Part shown: positions 38,067 through 50,427 of the stretch, piece by piece
Numbering within the stretch: the stretch's first letter is position 1
Layout: every line of letters begins with the position of its first letter
Source: Physcomitrium patens
Taxonomy: Eukaryota; Streptophyta; Bryopsida; Funariales; Funariaceae
Direction of reading: 5' to 3'
Length of the DNA stretch: 64,000 nucleotides
Assembly (NCBI RefSeq): GCF_000002425.4
Contig: NC_037267.1
Location: 5,554,064 to 5,618,063, forward strand
Translations under genes and position numbers: made by a program
Notes under the pieces: model-generated
Told to the model about the DNA's origin: nothing
Databases searched by the model: none
Seen by the model: the letters and a program-made list of their open reading frames with translations, nothing else

Positions 38067-39120
38067 GCCCATTTCATGTGATATACATTAATCTGTTGGC
38101 TTAAAAAGTATAATGTTGACCTGCCGATGTGAACACCCTTTTCAAGAGCCATCACATTCTGGACACGACCGTCTATTCATCATACTTCGTGCTTTCTGAA
38201 GAGTAGGCTCTGCAGCAGTTTCTTTTGCAAGTTGTACATTTTTATTATCTGGCTGCAGCAATTTTCAGCTGAGCTGAGCGGTTACTCCTGGAAGCCTCTT
38301 CAAAGAACAGCCTCTCCATCGACATTTTAAGTTTGCATGGTGAATAGTGCATGTGAACTAATATCATCAATTTATGACTTTTCATGATGGTAGCACCAGA
38401 TATCAAGCTGTACATGTGGTCGGTCAAAATTTGCACAGGCTGCTATTCTTCCTTATTGGCTTCGTTCTTACAGATTTTGCTGCCTGGACTAGTTCCAGAA
38501 CATTGTTCTTGCAGTGTATTTTGTAGTTGTATTGCATCAGTAATTTGGTAGTCCGACTCTTGTATTTTTTCCAAATATATCTTCTTATTGTGTAAATTGA
38601 CCATTATTTATGCCTCTGAATCATGCTTGGTAATGTTGTATTTACTTTCGTACTTGGATATTGAATATAATTGGAACACAATAATTTTTGTTCGAAGATT
38701 GTTCTTGCTGACGGTTGTAGGTTGCAACTTGCTCGGAGCAGTATGGCAAAGCAAGTCTGATGCATTGCATTTCTGTATACTCCATTCTCGTCCATCGTTA
38801 AAACTGGTAAACTGTGTACAACTGAATGCATGTTCAAAATCACATATGCGATATTCCAAAATATAAAATCTCAATGAATTTGAAAAAATTATTGCTGTTG
38901 AATTTCGGAATGCTGGAGAATCACACCTCTGAACTGTATTAGGAGAATCCTATTGGTATTAAATGGCGATGTTTGAATTCAACCGAGATCTCTTGCAGCC
39001 TTGCCAGTCTTGCTTAGCAGGTATTCAGCAGCTGTGGACTGGTGAGATGAGGGAATTCGACCATTTTTTGTGAATTAGGGCAGTCAACCCATTCTCGACC
39101 ACCTCCCATTTCTGACCTAT
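38067..39120. other. 3' flank of the aspartic protease gene
   Basis: This stretch has gene-like composition that decays into AT-rich DNA. It probably contains the protease 3' untranslated region. No further coding exon is visible on either strand; overlapping frames near 38.6-38.87 kb occur on both strands and look like chance. Confidence 0.5.
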
Positions 39121-39977
39121 AGGGTGGTATATTTCTAATCAACTTGACATAATAATAATGATCAGTTTTAATACATTATGGTTTCACATTACTTAATTCA
39201 CATTTTACCTCAACTCCAGATGCAGAAGAAATTATAGTCCATGGCACCATTGGGTAAGAAATGAAGAATTTCATGCTAACTCAAAAACTTTGGCTCAAAT
39301 CAAGTATTCTTGATTTTGTAATCAACCACTCATTGGAATTAGATTGGTTTATATGTTGGATTTGTATCAAATAGAATCTTGAGCTTAAATATTAACATTA
39401 ATTTTGTATCTGGGCAAAATGATGGAAAAACACCTAAAATCCTTTTGATTTCTATTTCTTTATATAAGGAATTTTTTAAATTTTTCATACATATATTGCA
39501 GATATGCTAAAATGCTTAAGTTATTGGAAATAGATCAACTACTTTATGTGGAACCTTTCATCACATGTTTCAAACAAAGTTGCTGCTGATGGCTAGAGCT
39601 GATGGCTAGAGCCCATGAGATTGCTTGTCTGCAATGGGTCAAGTCTTGCAGTTATTGACATTCATGTTTACCAGCTAAAATCCTCACTAAGATCAATGTT
39701 CATGAAAATTCTTCATATTTATTAAATAATCTTTATTTACAATTAAGACATTAGCATTATTTGTAACTTGATAGAGATTTAATTGCTGATGTAGAAGGAG
39801 ATTTGAAATCCAAGATTCTACATGACTATTTGTAAAAAAAAAATATAGAACTAATAATTATAGTAATGTTTGGTCTTACTATTGGTTATATTAATGTTTG
39901 CCAATTTCAAAATATTTTGACGATTCCATATATTTAGTACAAGATAAGTAGATAGAAAAGAAATTGGTTTCATTATA

Positions 39978-39978
<1 letters not shown>

Positions 39979-40014
<36 letters not shown>
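39979..40014. repeat. (GT)n(TA)n microsatellite
   Basis: A short GT run passes into a long TA run in AT-rich spacer. Confidence 0.93.
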
Positions 40015-40022
<8 letters not shown>

Positions 40023-40763
40023 CTTAGGAAAAAAATTAGTTTTTTACTAAAATTAAAAATTATAATATATTTTGGAACAAAACATCAAATAAGTTTGATT
40101 TGAAGGCAAGATCTTTGATGCAGATAAAGAATCATATGATTTTAAAAATTGAAGGTCTTGGTAAAAATATTATCCCATATTCTTTTAAGACAAATTTTAT
40201 TTTGTTTTATCTTAATGAGACTCTAATTTTTCTTTATTCTCTACTCAAAAATCATTTTTTTATACAAATATATTCTCTTCTTAAATACTAAATTTTATAA
40301 TTGATCTTTTATAGCTTATATAATAATGGCTATTTTAAAATAAATTAAATCAAATACATAAATATTATTATTTAATAAATATTTATAGATTAAATATCAT
40401 AATGATACTATTATAAGTTTTGGAGAGTTCTTCTTTTGAACCAACTAACAAACTTCAAAATCTTTAAAAGCTTGAGTATGTTTAAACCTGTTTTTTGAAA
40501 TTGTATATATGTTAAATCTAAGATTTCTAAAATATAAATAATTTATAAAAATTCATACTTTTAAAATTTAATAGTTAAAAAAATTATCGAATAAAAAAAT
40601 AATGATAATAATAATTATAATAATAATTATTATTTTTATTATAATTTTGAGTATTTAGATTTTTTTTCTTTTTAATTACTTATACTTTGGCCCATACTAA
40701 TTACTAGAATTTTAATTTTTTTGACCAGAAGAATCTTTTGCTGAAATTAAAAATTTATACCAA

Positions 40764-40873
40764 AAGTATTATATTAATATAATATATTAATATTAGGTTA
40801 AATATATTATATTAATATAATATAAGGTTAAATATATTATATTAATATAAGGTTAAATATATTATATTAATAT
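40764..40873. repeat. Tandem array of 25-30 bp AT-rich units
   Basis: AGGTTAAATATATTATATT recurs at 40795, 40825 and 40850. The units differ only in the number of ATATTAATAT blocks. The units are themselves near-palindromic, so the array could form hairpins. Confidence 0.85.
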
Positions 40874-41299
40874 TCTAATTACTTGCAATTAATTCTTTTT
40901 TATAATCTTTATTCATCCATCTTTGTACTAAAAAAAATAAAATTCAATTTAGCATTTAAATTATCTTTTAACTTCTTAAGCCATGCCAACACATTGATTT
41001 TGTTTTACAAGTGCTCCAATCTATAATATCAAAATTTTCTTACAAGTATGTATTTTTTAATGTTTATTTTTAACTTAAAAAAATTATAATCTTTAAAGCC
41101 TTTTTTTTTTGTTAATTTTTAGCTTTAATAAAGAATAGTTTAATTTAGTCCAAAAATAAATGATCAAATTTGTTACTTTTGTCTAATCCTAATTTTGATT
41201 TCATTTCATTTTTTGAGTAATTTATAAATACATTTCGAGGTACTAGATGAAAAAGAGTTGCAAAAAATGTAAAAATAAATAAAAATAAATAAATTGATA

Positions 41300-44200
41300 T
41301 ATGCCATAATGCTCAAATTCAACTACTATTTGTGTTGCAAAATTTTAACAACTACTTGCAATGTGGATTGAAAAAATAAAATCCTTATATGTGTATTTTG
41401 ATATGACTTGAAACATAATGTCAAAGATTTATATCTAAAAATTCCAAAAAAATTATTAGAGTAATTTATGACTAAAGCAATTGCATGCAATAATCAATTC
41501 TCTTTAAGACATAAAAAACAAAGATTTAATTGGAGAGAGACAAGTCAATAATGAAAATAACTACTAGGAGTAAAGAAAATTATTTATTAAGATAAAAATT
41601 TATGCAAGTTTATGCAACTCCATTCAAGAAATCAACAATAAAAAAAAAATATAAACAATTATAAAAAATTATGTTTATCTTATAGGTAAATTAGATTCTA
41701 AATCATAAAAAATAAATATAAGGTTTTTACATTAAATTAAATAAGTTGAAGACTTGGGAATCTAACTCAAATATTAAAAAATAAAAAAATAAAGATACTT
41801 AATTGTAATAGAGACCTTATAGGTAGGCAACTATGAATTATAAGTCTCATGCTACTACTAAATTCTACACCTTATTTTAAACTTCTCAAAATAATTATCA
41901 TTAATATTTTTCAATTTTCAAATAAACTCCTTTGAATACTAAAGTCTCAACTTATTTTATGAATAAAGATTTCGGACTCAAACACTAATTAATATTCTCA
42001 ATGAAGATTCTACTAGCTCTAATAGAGATTATTAATGGAGGACTACTTATATTTAAAATTCTTATTTAGGAGACCAAGTGATATTGTGTTGCAGCACAAC
42101 TATTGGATAAAAGAGAAAGAAAAGAATTATAATTTAGAAGAGCTTAATCGTATACATAGTAGCAAATTACTTTAGAAATAGAAATAATGGCTAAAGAGGT
42201 AATAAAAAAAATATAGTGCTAATATTACATTTTTGTAAAAAAAAAACTTCTATTTACTTTGTAGGACTATAAAAAAGAAAAAATAAAGTAGATAAAAAAT
42301 ATAATATTATAAAAAACTTTAGATAAAAGTAAAGAATATCTTTTAGCAAAAATTATCGAAAAAACTATACATCGATATCTCTAGACTATCATTGGTTGTG
42401 AAGCAAGTTCAAAACTACATCCAATGCTCAAAATCACCCATCTACAATAAATGCCAAGTTTATTTTATGAATTGAAGAGCAAAGAAGCAAACAAACTTGA
42501 TTGGTTTTTTTTTAGCCTTCACTTTGAAGGATTTGAATGGATGTTGACTTTATGAGAGCTTTGCAAAGTCAAAGTTATTTTGGATGATTTTATTTTTTTT
42601 GAATAAAAATAAAATCGATTTTTATATAAATTATAAAAGTTTTGTTGCAAATTTTAAAATAAAAAATATGAGTTTGTGAATGTAGCCTTGTTAGATGTAT
42701 ATTATGACTTCAAGTTTAATCTAATAGTTGGACCAAAGATTATCAAAATTTAACTAAGTTATGATCTTAGAATTTGGACTTTGAAGATTTGTAAAGGTTT
42801 ACATGATTTTAAGTAATTTGCTAGTTGAATTGAAATGAATATTTTTTGAATTATTAATTGGCTAGGATTTACTTAGGATTTAATTAGGATTCAGTAAGAA
42901 TTTTAAAGAAGATCTTTAAGATTTCTTAAGATTTGGTTGAAATTTCTTCAAGATTTTTTTATGATTTTTTAAGGACTTCTTTAGGATTTCTTTAAGTTTG
43001 ATTGGGATTATTAGGGATTTTTTAAGATTTATTTAGAATTAATTAGAATATAATAAGATATTTTGAATATTTTTATAAGGTTGATAAGATATACGTTGCA
43101 TATTTAGGAGTTTATTTATGTTATTGAGGAATGCCAAAAAGATGTTTTTAAACATCTTATGCATTGTTTTTAAATTATAAATCTAATTTCAAGGTAAGAT
43201 CAAATTCTCCTACAACTAAATGCCTAGTATATTCTTAGGTTGATTTTCATATAATACAACAATGGTTAAAAGTGGCATTAAGAGATTAAGCATTAAATAT
43301 AATTTTTATTTTTTAAAAAATTAATTGTATTTGGTTTTCTTTTAAATTATATTAATTTATGTAAAATTTTAAAAAATTAGTCAAAAACTTAAATAACTAT
43401 CTTGATTTTATTTGTTAGACTTGGAATATTTATATAAGTTATAAAAGAAAGAGATTTTTTTTATCATATATACATTCTTAAATACTCATTTAAGTTAAGA
43501 TTTTAGTAGAGTCTTAAAATAATATAAAGAATATGAAGTTGTATTCAAAAAATAATTATTATTAATATATTACTAAAAAAATCAATCTTAGGATTGAAAA
43601 ATTAATCTTAAAGGAGTTTAAATACCATTTAGATCAATCTACGATTTGATGCAAAAAACTTATTGTTCTAATAGAATATATTAATAAAAATCTTAAAGAG
43701 AGTTTTATTTAAAATTAAAATTTCTTATAGGTTTGCTAATCTTTTCTAAGAAAAAAAAGATGGATCTATGTAAATTAATGTAGATTATTGTAGATTCATA
43801 GATCTATAAAAAATAATGAATCCACAATATTCAATAATCTACATTCAAAGATGGATCTATAAAAAAATTCCACCTATTACAAATTAAAGAAACAAAAAGA
43901 TGAATATAAGACATTGTTCAAAACCAAGTATGTTCATTTTGATTATAATATCATATCTTTGGACTGACATATGTCATAATAACTTTTTAAAATTTGTTAA
44001 ATGATATATTTTTTGAAGTTTTAAATATTTTTTTTGTGTTTATTTAAATATCTTCTTTATTCTAAAAACATAGAAGAGCATGATTAACATATTTTTCTTG
44101 TATTACAAAAACTTCGAAATATAAGACTATATGCCAAGATAAAAAATTATGTATTTTATAGAAATTAAATTAAGTTTTTGGAATAAATTATTGCTATCGA

Positions 44201-44600
44201 CTATATTCAAAGAGATTTTAAATAGAAAAAAATTATTATAAATATAAAAAATCCAAAATTTCTAAATAATTTTTAATTTTTATTAAATTTAAAAAATATA
44301 ATAAAATATGCATCAAAAATTTAGATTGGATCATTTTTTTTCTTTACAAAAATAATTTGCAAAGACAAATTGAAGTGGAGAAAAGATGAAAAATTAGGAT
44401 TTTAAAGTTTAAAAATGGCTTTTACTTCAATTACTTTTATATATATATATATATTTAAAATCATTTTTATAAAAAAAAATATAGGAACCTTGTATTAGGC
44501 GTATTTTTATTACAAATAGATGCAAATGATATTTTTCATCCATTTAATTTCTAAGAAAAAAATTTCAATAGTTAAGATTTGTTATTAGATTTTAAAAAAA
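41300..44600 (+). mobile_element. Ty3/gypsy remnants: gag scrap, repeat-rich leader and RT scrap
   Basis: A gag-like piece at about 41300-41560 matches, in opposite orientation, the one at 3240-3000; both share NVKDL or TMSKIYY-like text followed by an ACNNQ or ACDN-like motif. An AGGATTT-rich array follows at 42850-43060. From about 43690 to 44230 broken frames read as reverse transcriptase: KKKDGS-like text, LLNDIFFEVLNIFF near 43990, then YKTICQDKKLCIL near 44120. Stops are very dense, so it is more decayed than the copies at the left end. The order gag, array, RT differs from the left-end copy, which suggests at least two overlapping elements. Confidence 0.65.
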
Positions 44601-45281
44601 ATAAAAAATAAAAAATAAAATTATGGTTATAAAATTATTTAAAGAATGAAAATAACACCTAAAAGACACTTCTTATTTAATCAAAACCTATATAAGTTAA
44701 AAAAAATCTCAAGTATTTCATGTTAGCATGAGATAATTTTTTTTTTTTAATTTAATAAAATGCATCTTTGTTTAAATATTTTTTTAGTATTATATATCAT
44801 TTTGGAAAAAAAGAAGGCTTTTTGAGATATCTTGCTTGAACATTCCTAGCTTGAACCAAGAGAGAACAACAGTGCATATATTTGACAATAATACATTTTT
44901 ATAAATATAAAGCAATCGAATATTTGTGCCATTGAGTCAATAAGTCCAATTGATATTAAGTTTTTTTTAATAAAGTATGTTCAAGTGCATTAAGACACTT
45001 TCTTATTTTAGATGTTAGGACCAACTTTTATAACCAACTTTTATAATAAACTGGATAGATTTTATTTCACAAACAACCATCTCTTTTAATTATTATTTTT
45101 TAAATATTCAAGAAGGTTAAGCATGATTATATATACATCAAATAAAATATGACTTCACAATAATACAATGATTTAGATATATTAAAACAACCTTAGTATT
45201 TAATAAAATTCAATAAACTTTTTATTTAGATATATCAAAACAACCATAGTATTTTCTTTAATAATTTTTTTTATAATTCTT

Positions 45282-45322
<41 letters not shown>

Positions 45323-46900
45323 ATGGTATATTTCTAAAATAAAATAGAATATTTTTTATTTAATAATAAAATAATAATATATATGTTATAATATTTATAA
45401 ATAATTTAGACTTCTAACTAATATTATATTGGATGGAAAATTCTAATTTTTAGTAAGATTTTAAAGACGTTTTTGTAAAAAATATCAAAGATTGATATTA
45501 AATTGTTTTAAATTTTTATTCTAAAATTAATAAAAGAAATATATAAATGAAGTATTAGAAAAATATATATTTTGTACCACCAAATTATTATCAAGTAATT
45601 AGACAATTTCATTACCATCAAGAATTTTTTTACATAATAGTGTAATATTTTATTTATTTATTAAAAATTATTTTTTAAATATATTTATTTTACTTTATTA
45701 GAGAATTTTGTTTCTAAAATTAGAAAATAAAAAATAAAGTATTTAGTAAATAAAACTTTATACAACAGTGGAGATACAAGTAATTGAGGCTCAAAGAAAA
45801 AACAATTTTTTCAATTGATTTTAGGAAAGAACAACTTCTATTTAATGTTTATTAAAATGTATGATTATTATATTTGTATAGTAATAATACTAATTGGTCT
45901 TAAAGTGGGTTATATTCTAAAATTATATGAATTTAATTTAGTATTGATTGTAATTATGAAAAATAATAAAGATTTGTCCCATATTTAATATATCATTTAT
46001 TGTACTTTCTACCATATTAAATTTTTCATTAATTAAAAATAAATAAATAACTTTAAAAAAAGATAAGTATTTTTTAAAATAAATGGTGAGATACAATATG
46101 TATAATATAATTATCTTCAAATGAAATTACCATGTTTACTCATAATATTGGAAGTAGATACTATACTTGATGGTATGTAATATATACTGTCTAGAGATAA
46201 TTATGAAGAGTTTTACAATTATTAATAAACTGGGTACTCTTCTTGCTCTTGTGTGAGACATTATTAATGTATTATTTGAAATTAATTATGAAAGCCTGAA
46301 CAAAAATAAAAATAAAATATGTATGCTCTTCTTGCTCATGTATCAATCATTATTAACTGCATTAGTGAAAAATATAAATTAGAGTTTGTTGTTAATATTA
46401 TCCAATAGAATTTATTTACTTATAAAGCAGCTTGCTTAACCACTGTAGAATTCATCCTTATAAAATTGGATTCAAGATAGATTTAATTAGGTTAAAATAC
46501 AATGCTCTATTTAACATCTTTTTAATACATTTTAGATTGAAGACTTTTACAGATGTATTTTATTGTGGCTGTTAGCTGTATGTAGTTGGTTAAGAAATTT
46601 TAGTACAAAGAAATATGAAACTAGTTATTTATGGTTCAATTTTTAAATCATTAGTAATCTCTACACATTTTTCAGGGTGTAGTATTTTTCTTTACAAAGA
46701 AGATTAGCATACTTGCAAGAAATCTCGAACTTGACATAAATTTTTGCCATAACTTAGAAAGTTGGTTCAAGGACCTCCATTAACTCGCTAGAAAGCACGA
46801 TTATATTACCGAATAATAAGCGTCATTTTTCATGTACAAAACAAGATTATAAATATTACCTTGGTTGAGCAGCTACAAAATCTTGATTCTGCTTTGCTTA
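44601..46900. other. AT-rich transposon-derived spacer
   Basis: No readable coding remains. A (TA)n tract lies at 45286-45319. The part at 46140-46440 is related to 61090-61330, sharing AGTAGATAYTATAYTT, AAGATAATTAT-like and CTTCTTG-rich text in the same order, so it belongs to the same repeat family. Confidence 0.5.
45286..45319. repeat. (TA)17 microsatellite
   Basis: A dinucleotide run within transposon-derived spacer. Confidence 0.93.
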
Positions 46901-47711
46901 TCTTTGTTACTTTGTCAAAAAGAAAATGTTGAGCAAATAGTTTACAACATACGTCTATTCATATGCTTGGTTTTGGATTAGGAATGAATCTGCATCAATA
47001 TCCGTGTTCTAATTCTAGAGCAACACGCTTTACAAGGCGTTACAGTCTTCACAAAATATCCTAAATCAAGGCAGAAAATCTGCAGAAACAAGGGCACCGA
47101 CCTAAACAAAACCAGGAGATGATCGCTTATGATATAGTTTTTGCTAACTGACCTAGTTTAACAATTTTGATAACCAAAGTATAATGCAGTATTATTCCAA
47201 TGGGTGGAAACCAAGAAGGTGAAAGTAACTCCAAATGTTTGTACCCACACACCTTGGCCGAGAATGAAAAAAGATCAAGAGGTTTCCATCCTGCGCTGGC
47301 TTCACTTCTGTAGGCTCTTTGAATCCAAATTCCGGCAATCGATATGCCCGCACAATTCTCCAGACCACTTGTTGCTGCATCACCCAAACTAATCGCAGGA
47401 TATCCATTTAATTCTAGAAACTTCTTACCTATAGCTTTCTGGAGCAATGATCACTCTACAAAAGATATAACAAGAAAAAGTCGAACCAAATTTGAAGTGA
47501 AACGATTAAGGTGGGGGAAAACTAGTTTCCCACTTTGGAAGACATACATCATTTTGCTATCAGAGGGTTAGAGAGCTGCAAACAACGGAACTAGAGCCTT
47601 ACATGTGTTCTTTTAGATCAGTTGAAATCAGCTTCAGGCTCCTGCACCTGGAGCTCGTTCGTTTCTGCGCTAGAGGTGGAAGGGTGCGGTCCGTTCAATT
47701 TAAATATTTGT
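46901..47711 (-). other. 3' flank of the GRAS gene
   Basis: Composition rises toward the GRAS gene. The stretch likely includes its 3' untranslated region. A 106-codon minus-strand frame at 47127-47447 shows no domain and lies downstream of the GRAS stop, so I leave it uncalled. Confidence 0.45.
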
Positions 47712-50427
47712 TCAGGGAGCCGGAACCCATGATGATGAGAACGTTAGAGGATTGCCCTTCCACAACAAAGACTGGGTGTTGGTTTCTTCATCGTTCTTCA
47801 TTCCCCATCCTGTGTTGTGATGATCCACAACATCTTGCAATTGCGATTTCACATCTTCTCTGACCGGCTGAATCCTAAAGCGAAGTTTGTTCATTCGTCG
47901 AAGCCACTGTTTCTTGGACTCCAAACGGTTTAAGCGATTCAAACCTTCACAAGCAACAATGTTTTCAATTTTTTTGCCCACGTTCTTCTCATGTTCTTGA
48001 CGTTCAGAATTTTCTGAAGGCCATATAGTGGCTAAGAAGTCGAAAGGCATCCACTCGTAAGCGTAGGACTGCTCTACGCGTTTGACGAAGCAGGACGAAG
48101 ATGTGTCACAGTCTTCTTCATATAATGTGACAACAGTGGGATTGAGACAGCGGATCAAATACAGGAACTTGTCGCCAGGACAAAGAGATTGAGGAGCTCC
48201 ATATTGCTGAGACTCTCTGGGGCTTGATTCATCTGTTGACTCTTCTGATAGGTGATGGATTCTGAGAGAAAGGTTCACTCCCAGAACTTCTTCTTCCCGT
48301 AGTCTTAAGTCGGAGGAAGAGAGATTTGCTAGGGGCTGTGATAGGACATCAAAATCGAAGGGTATATTCCTCAACCTGGCGTATTTTGAGAGACGTTGGC
48401 CGACTTCTTCGTAGGTGGTCTGCAACCTTGGGGGAAAGGGTACAGATGAACTCAAAAGAGTGAGTCGAAAACTGCTTGGTGGGCCGTGCTCGCGATCAGA
48501 TAGTGCTTCGATAAAAGTGGGCCATTGCATCCCGTGCGTGGTGCTGAAATCGAGGATGTGAATCTGTTCCACGCCTTCGAAGGCTTCCAACAATGCTCCA
48601 TTTGAAGCTGTGTAACCGAAGCGAAAGTATGGAGTCAAATCAACTAGCCGCGTGAGCTCAGTGAGACTATACCTCCGCTCTGTCCACTGTACTTCTGTGA
48701 ATGCGAAAAATCCTCCCATAAGTACCTCGCAATCAGTGTAACAAATGTGCAACGCAGAATGCTGTTAATACTCATTCATTTGTTACAATCCAAATTGACC
48801 CTTGGCTACGTCAGCTTGTTCACACCACATCCAGAGCATCCTATCATTCACCACCTATACATGTGTGAGGTTATTGTTATAACATTTATGACCTTGTACA
48901 TATTTTCCTATCACCGACATCTTCAGAATACCAGCTGATCATCATTAGACACACATCTTCCAACTACGTAGTCCAAGTCACGTTCAGTACACTATTATGG
49001 TTAATTTATTCTGAAAAACGCAAGTCAAGTGCTAGCAGGAACAATGTCTTTTCTAACTGGTAAGTTCAGCCGATGGAAAGGACCAAGTTTCTACTAGTAC
49101 ACGCAGCTCGACGGTGTCTGCATGCATGCATGAAGTAACATTCAGATAAAAATTGTCTCTGTGGCAGCTAATTTGAGCATCGTTAGTACTAGTATGAAAT
49201 ACGGTGACTAAGGATAAGTGATTCTACTTTACTATGGATGAGACTGAAAGAGTTGACATGAACTTACCATCAGAATTAGTGGTTTCAGATGAAGAGGTAA
49301 AATTTGAAACGTCTGGCATGGAGCTACGTCTGAGTAGAAGAGCTTTCAGAAAGTATGCAGTTGCTCGCTCGCTGGGTTCCCCCTGAATCGATGATACTTT
49401 CTTCAGAGCAGAGACGGCTTTTTCGACAACGCTGGAATCGTTTTGCTTAATCGCTGTAGCGCAGATGACCAAGAGTTGCTCTGGGGTCATGCCCTCCACA
49501 ACAAAATTACTCATCTCAGATGATTCCTGCGGACAGAACTATTAATTTTAACATGGCCAAGTGTGTGAAAGGTCATCGTGCGTTTATATCTGTTACATTC
49601 AGATGGAATTCGTGTGCTAATACCGACTGGTGAATGCAAAAAAAAGAGGGAGAATTATTAGGTGACAATCTTGGTTAATATGGACAAGGAGATATGTCAT
49701 CTGTTTACTTTTCAACATTTGCCCGGAGAACGTGCGTGGACTTTCTATGGTCAATAGCGGCCTTCAGCGTGCAGCCGTGTTATACAAGCGTGCCCGGTTT
49801 GATACCAGCAACTATTAGTTCAAAAGTATGTTTAGACGACGTAAACTAGTACCCATTACCAGCTACAGGGGTTGGACTAATCTACAAATGTAGTCATGTC
49901 ACCCCTACATCTGAATAAGACAAAATGATTTGTGTAAAAATAGATTAAAATGTATGAGTTAGCAGTTCACTGGGTGAATCATGGGAACTCCAGAGATCTG
50001 ACCTTCAGCATAAGTTGCAGACGAGAACGTAAATCATATCACTACATCGGACTAGTTTTTACAAAAGATGCAGAAGACACTTTCGTCCGATGATAAATTT
50101 TTGTATGAAGGAACCTCATGTAAGTATTGTTTTTAAGTTCGATGCTAATATGTTAGAGAAATGTTGTTGAAATTTAATAACCTCTTGGATTACTTGGAGG
50201 GACTTCTTGCATGAACAAAATCATATGAGTAATTGAACCCGGCTAGGTCTCACCGTTGTTACCGAACCAATGCTAAGTTGTCGTTGCTGTGAGAAGTTGT
50301 TCATAGATGACGAAGTACCACCTGAATGAGTGAGGCCTTCGGAGTTGCTGCTACTCACATGTTGTAAACGGTTGCTACAAGTTCCCGTTGAACTTAAATA
50401 TGTTTCCCCCTGCATTGCATACCTCAT
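47712..50427 (-). CDS. GRAS-domain transcriptional regulator, SCL32-like
   Basis: Three exons on the minus strand, 50427-50254, 49526-49268 and 48694-47712, join in phase to 471 residues. The first 58 residues are Ser/Thr-rich and disordered. LHR I starts near residue 71 (MTPEQLLVICATAI). The VHIID box reads IHILDF at 189-194, followed by STTHGMQWPTFIEAL as in SCL32-type proteins. Later landmarks are LNPTVVTLYEED, YEWMPFDFLA, KKIENIVACEG and the SAW end WKGNPLTFSSSWVPAP. GRAS proteins lack a classical DNA-binding domain and regulate transcription through partner factors in the nucleus. The SCL32 assignment rests on the VHIID and PFYRE text recalled from the family and is moderate. The start is uncertain: the frame stays open above the ATG, and a coding-like stretch with an acceptor lies at about 50530-50630. 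Confidence 0.9.

Larger units (their letters stand above)
39121..41290. other. AT-rich spacer with simple repeats
   Basis: No gene is visible. A (GT)n(TA)n tract lies at 39979-40014. A short AT-only tandem array lies at 40764-40873. Some of this is likely decayed transposon, but no protein motif can be read. Confidence 0.55.

Noticed and set aside
47127..47447. 106-codon minus-strand frame below the GRAS stop
   Set aside because: It has no recognisable motif and most likely lies in the 3' untranslated region.
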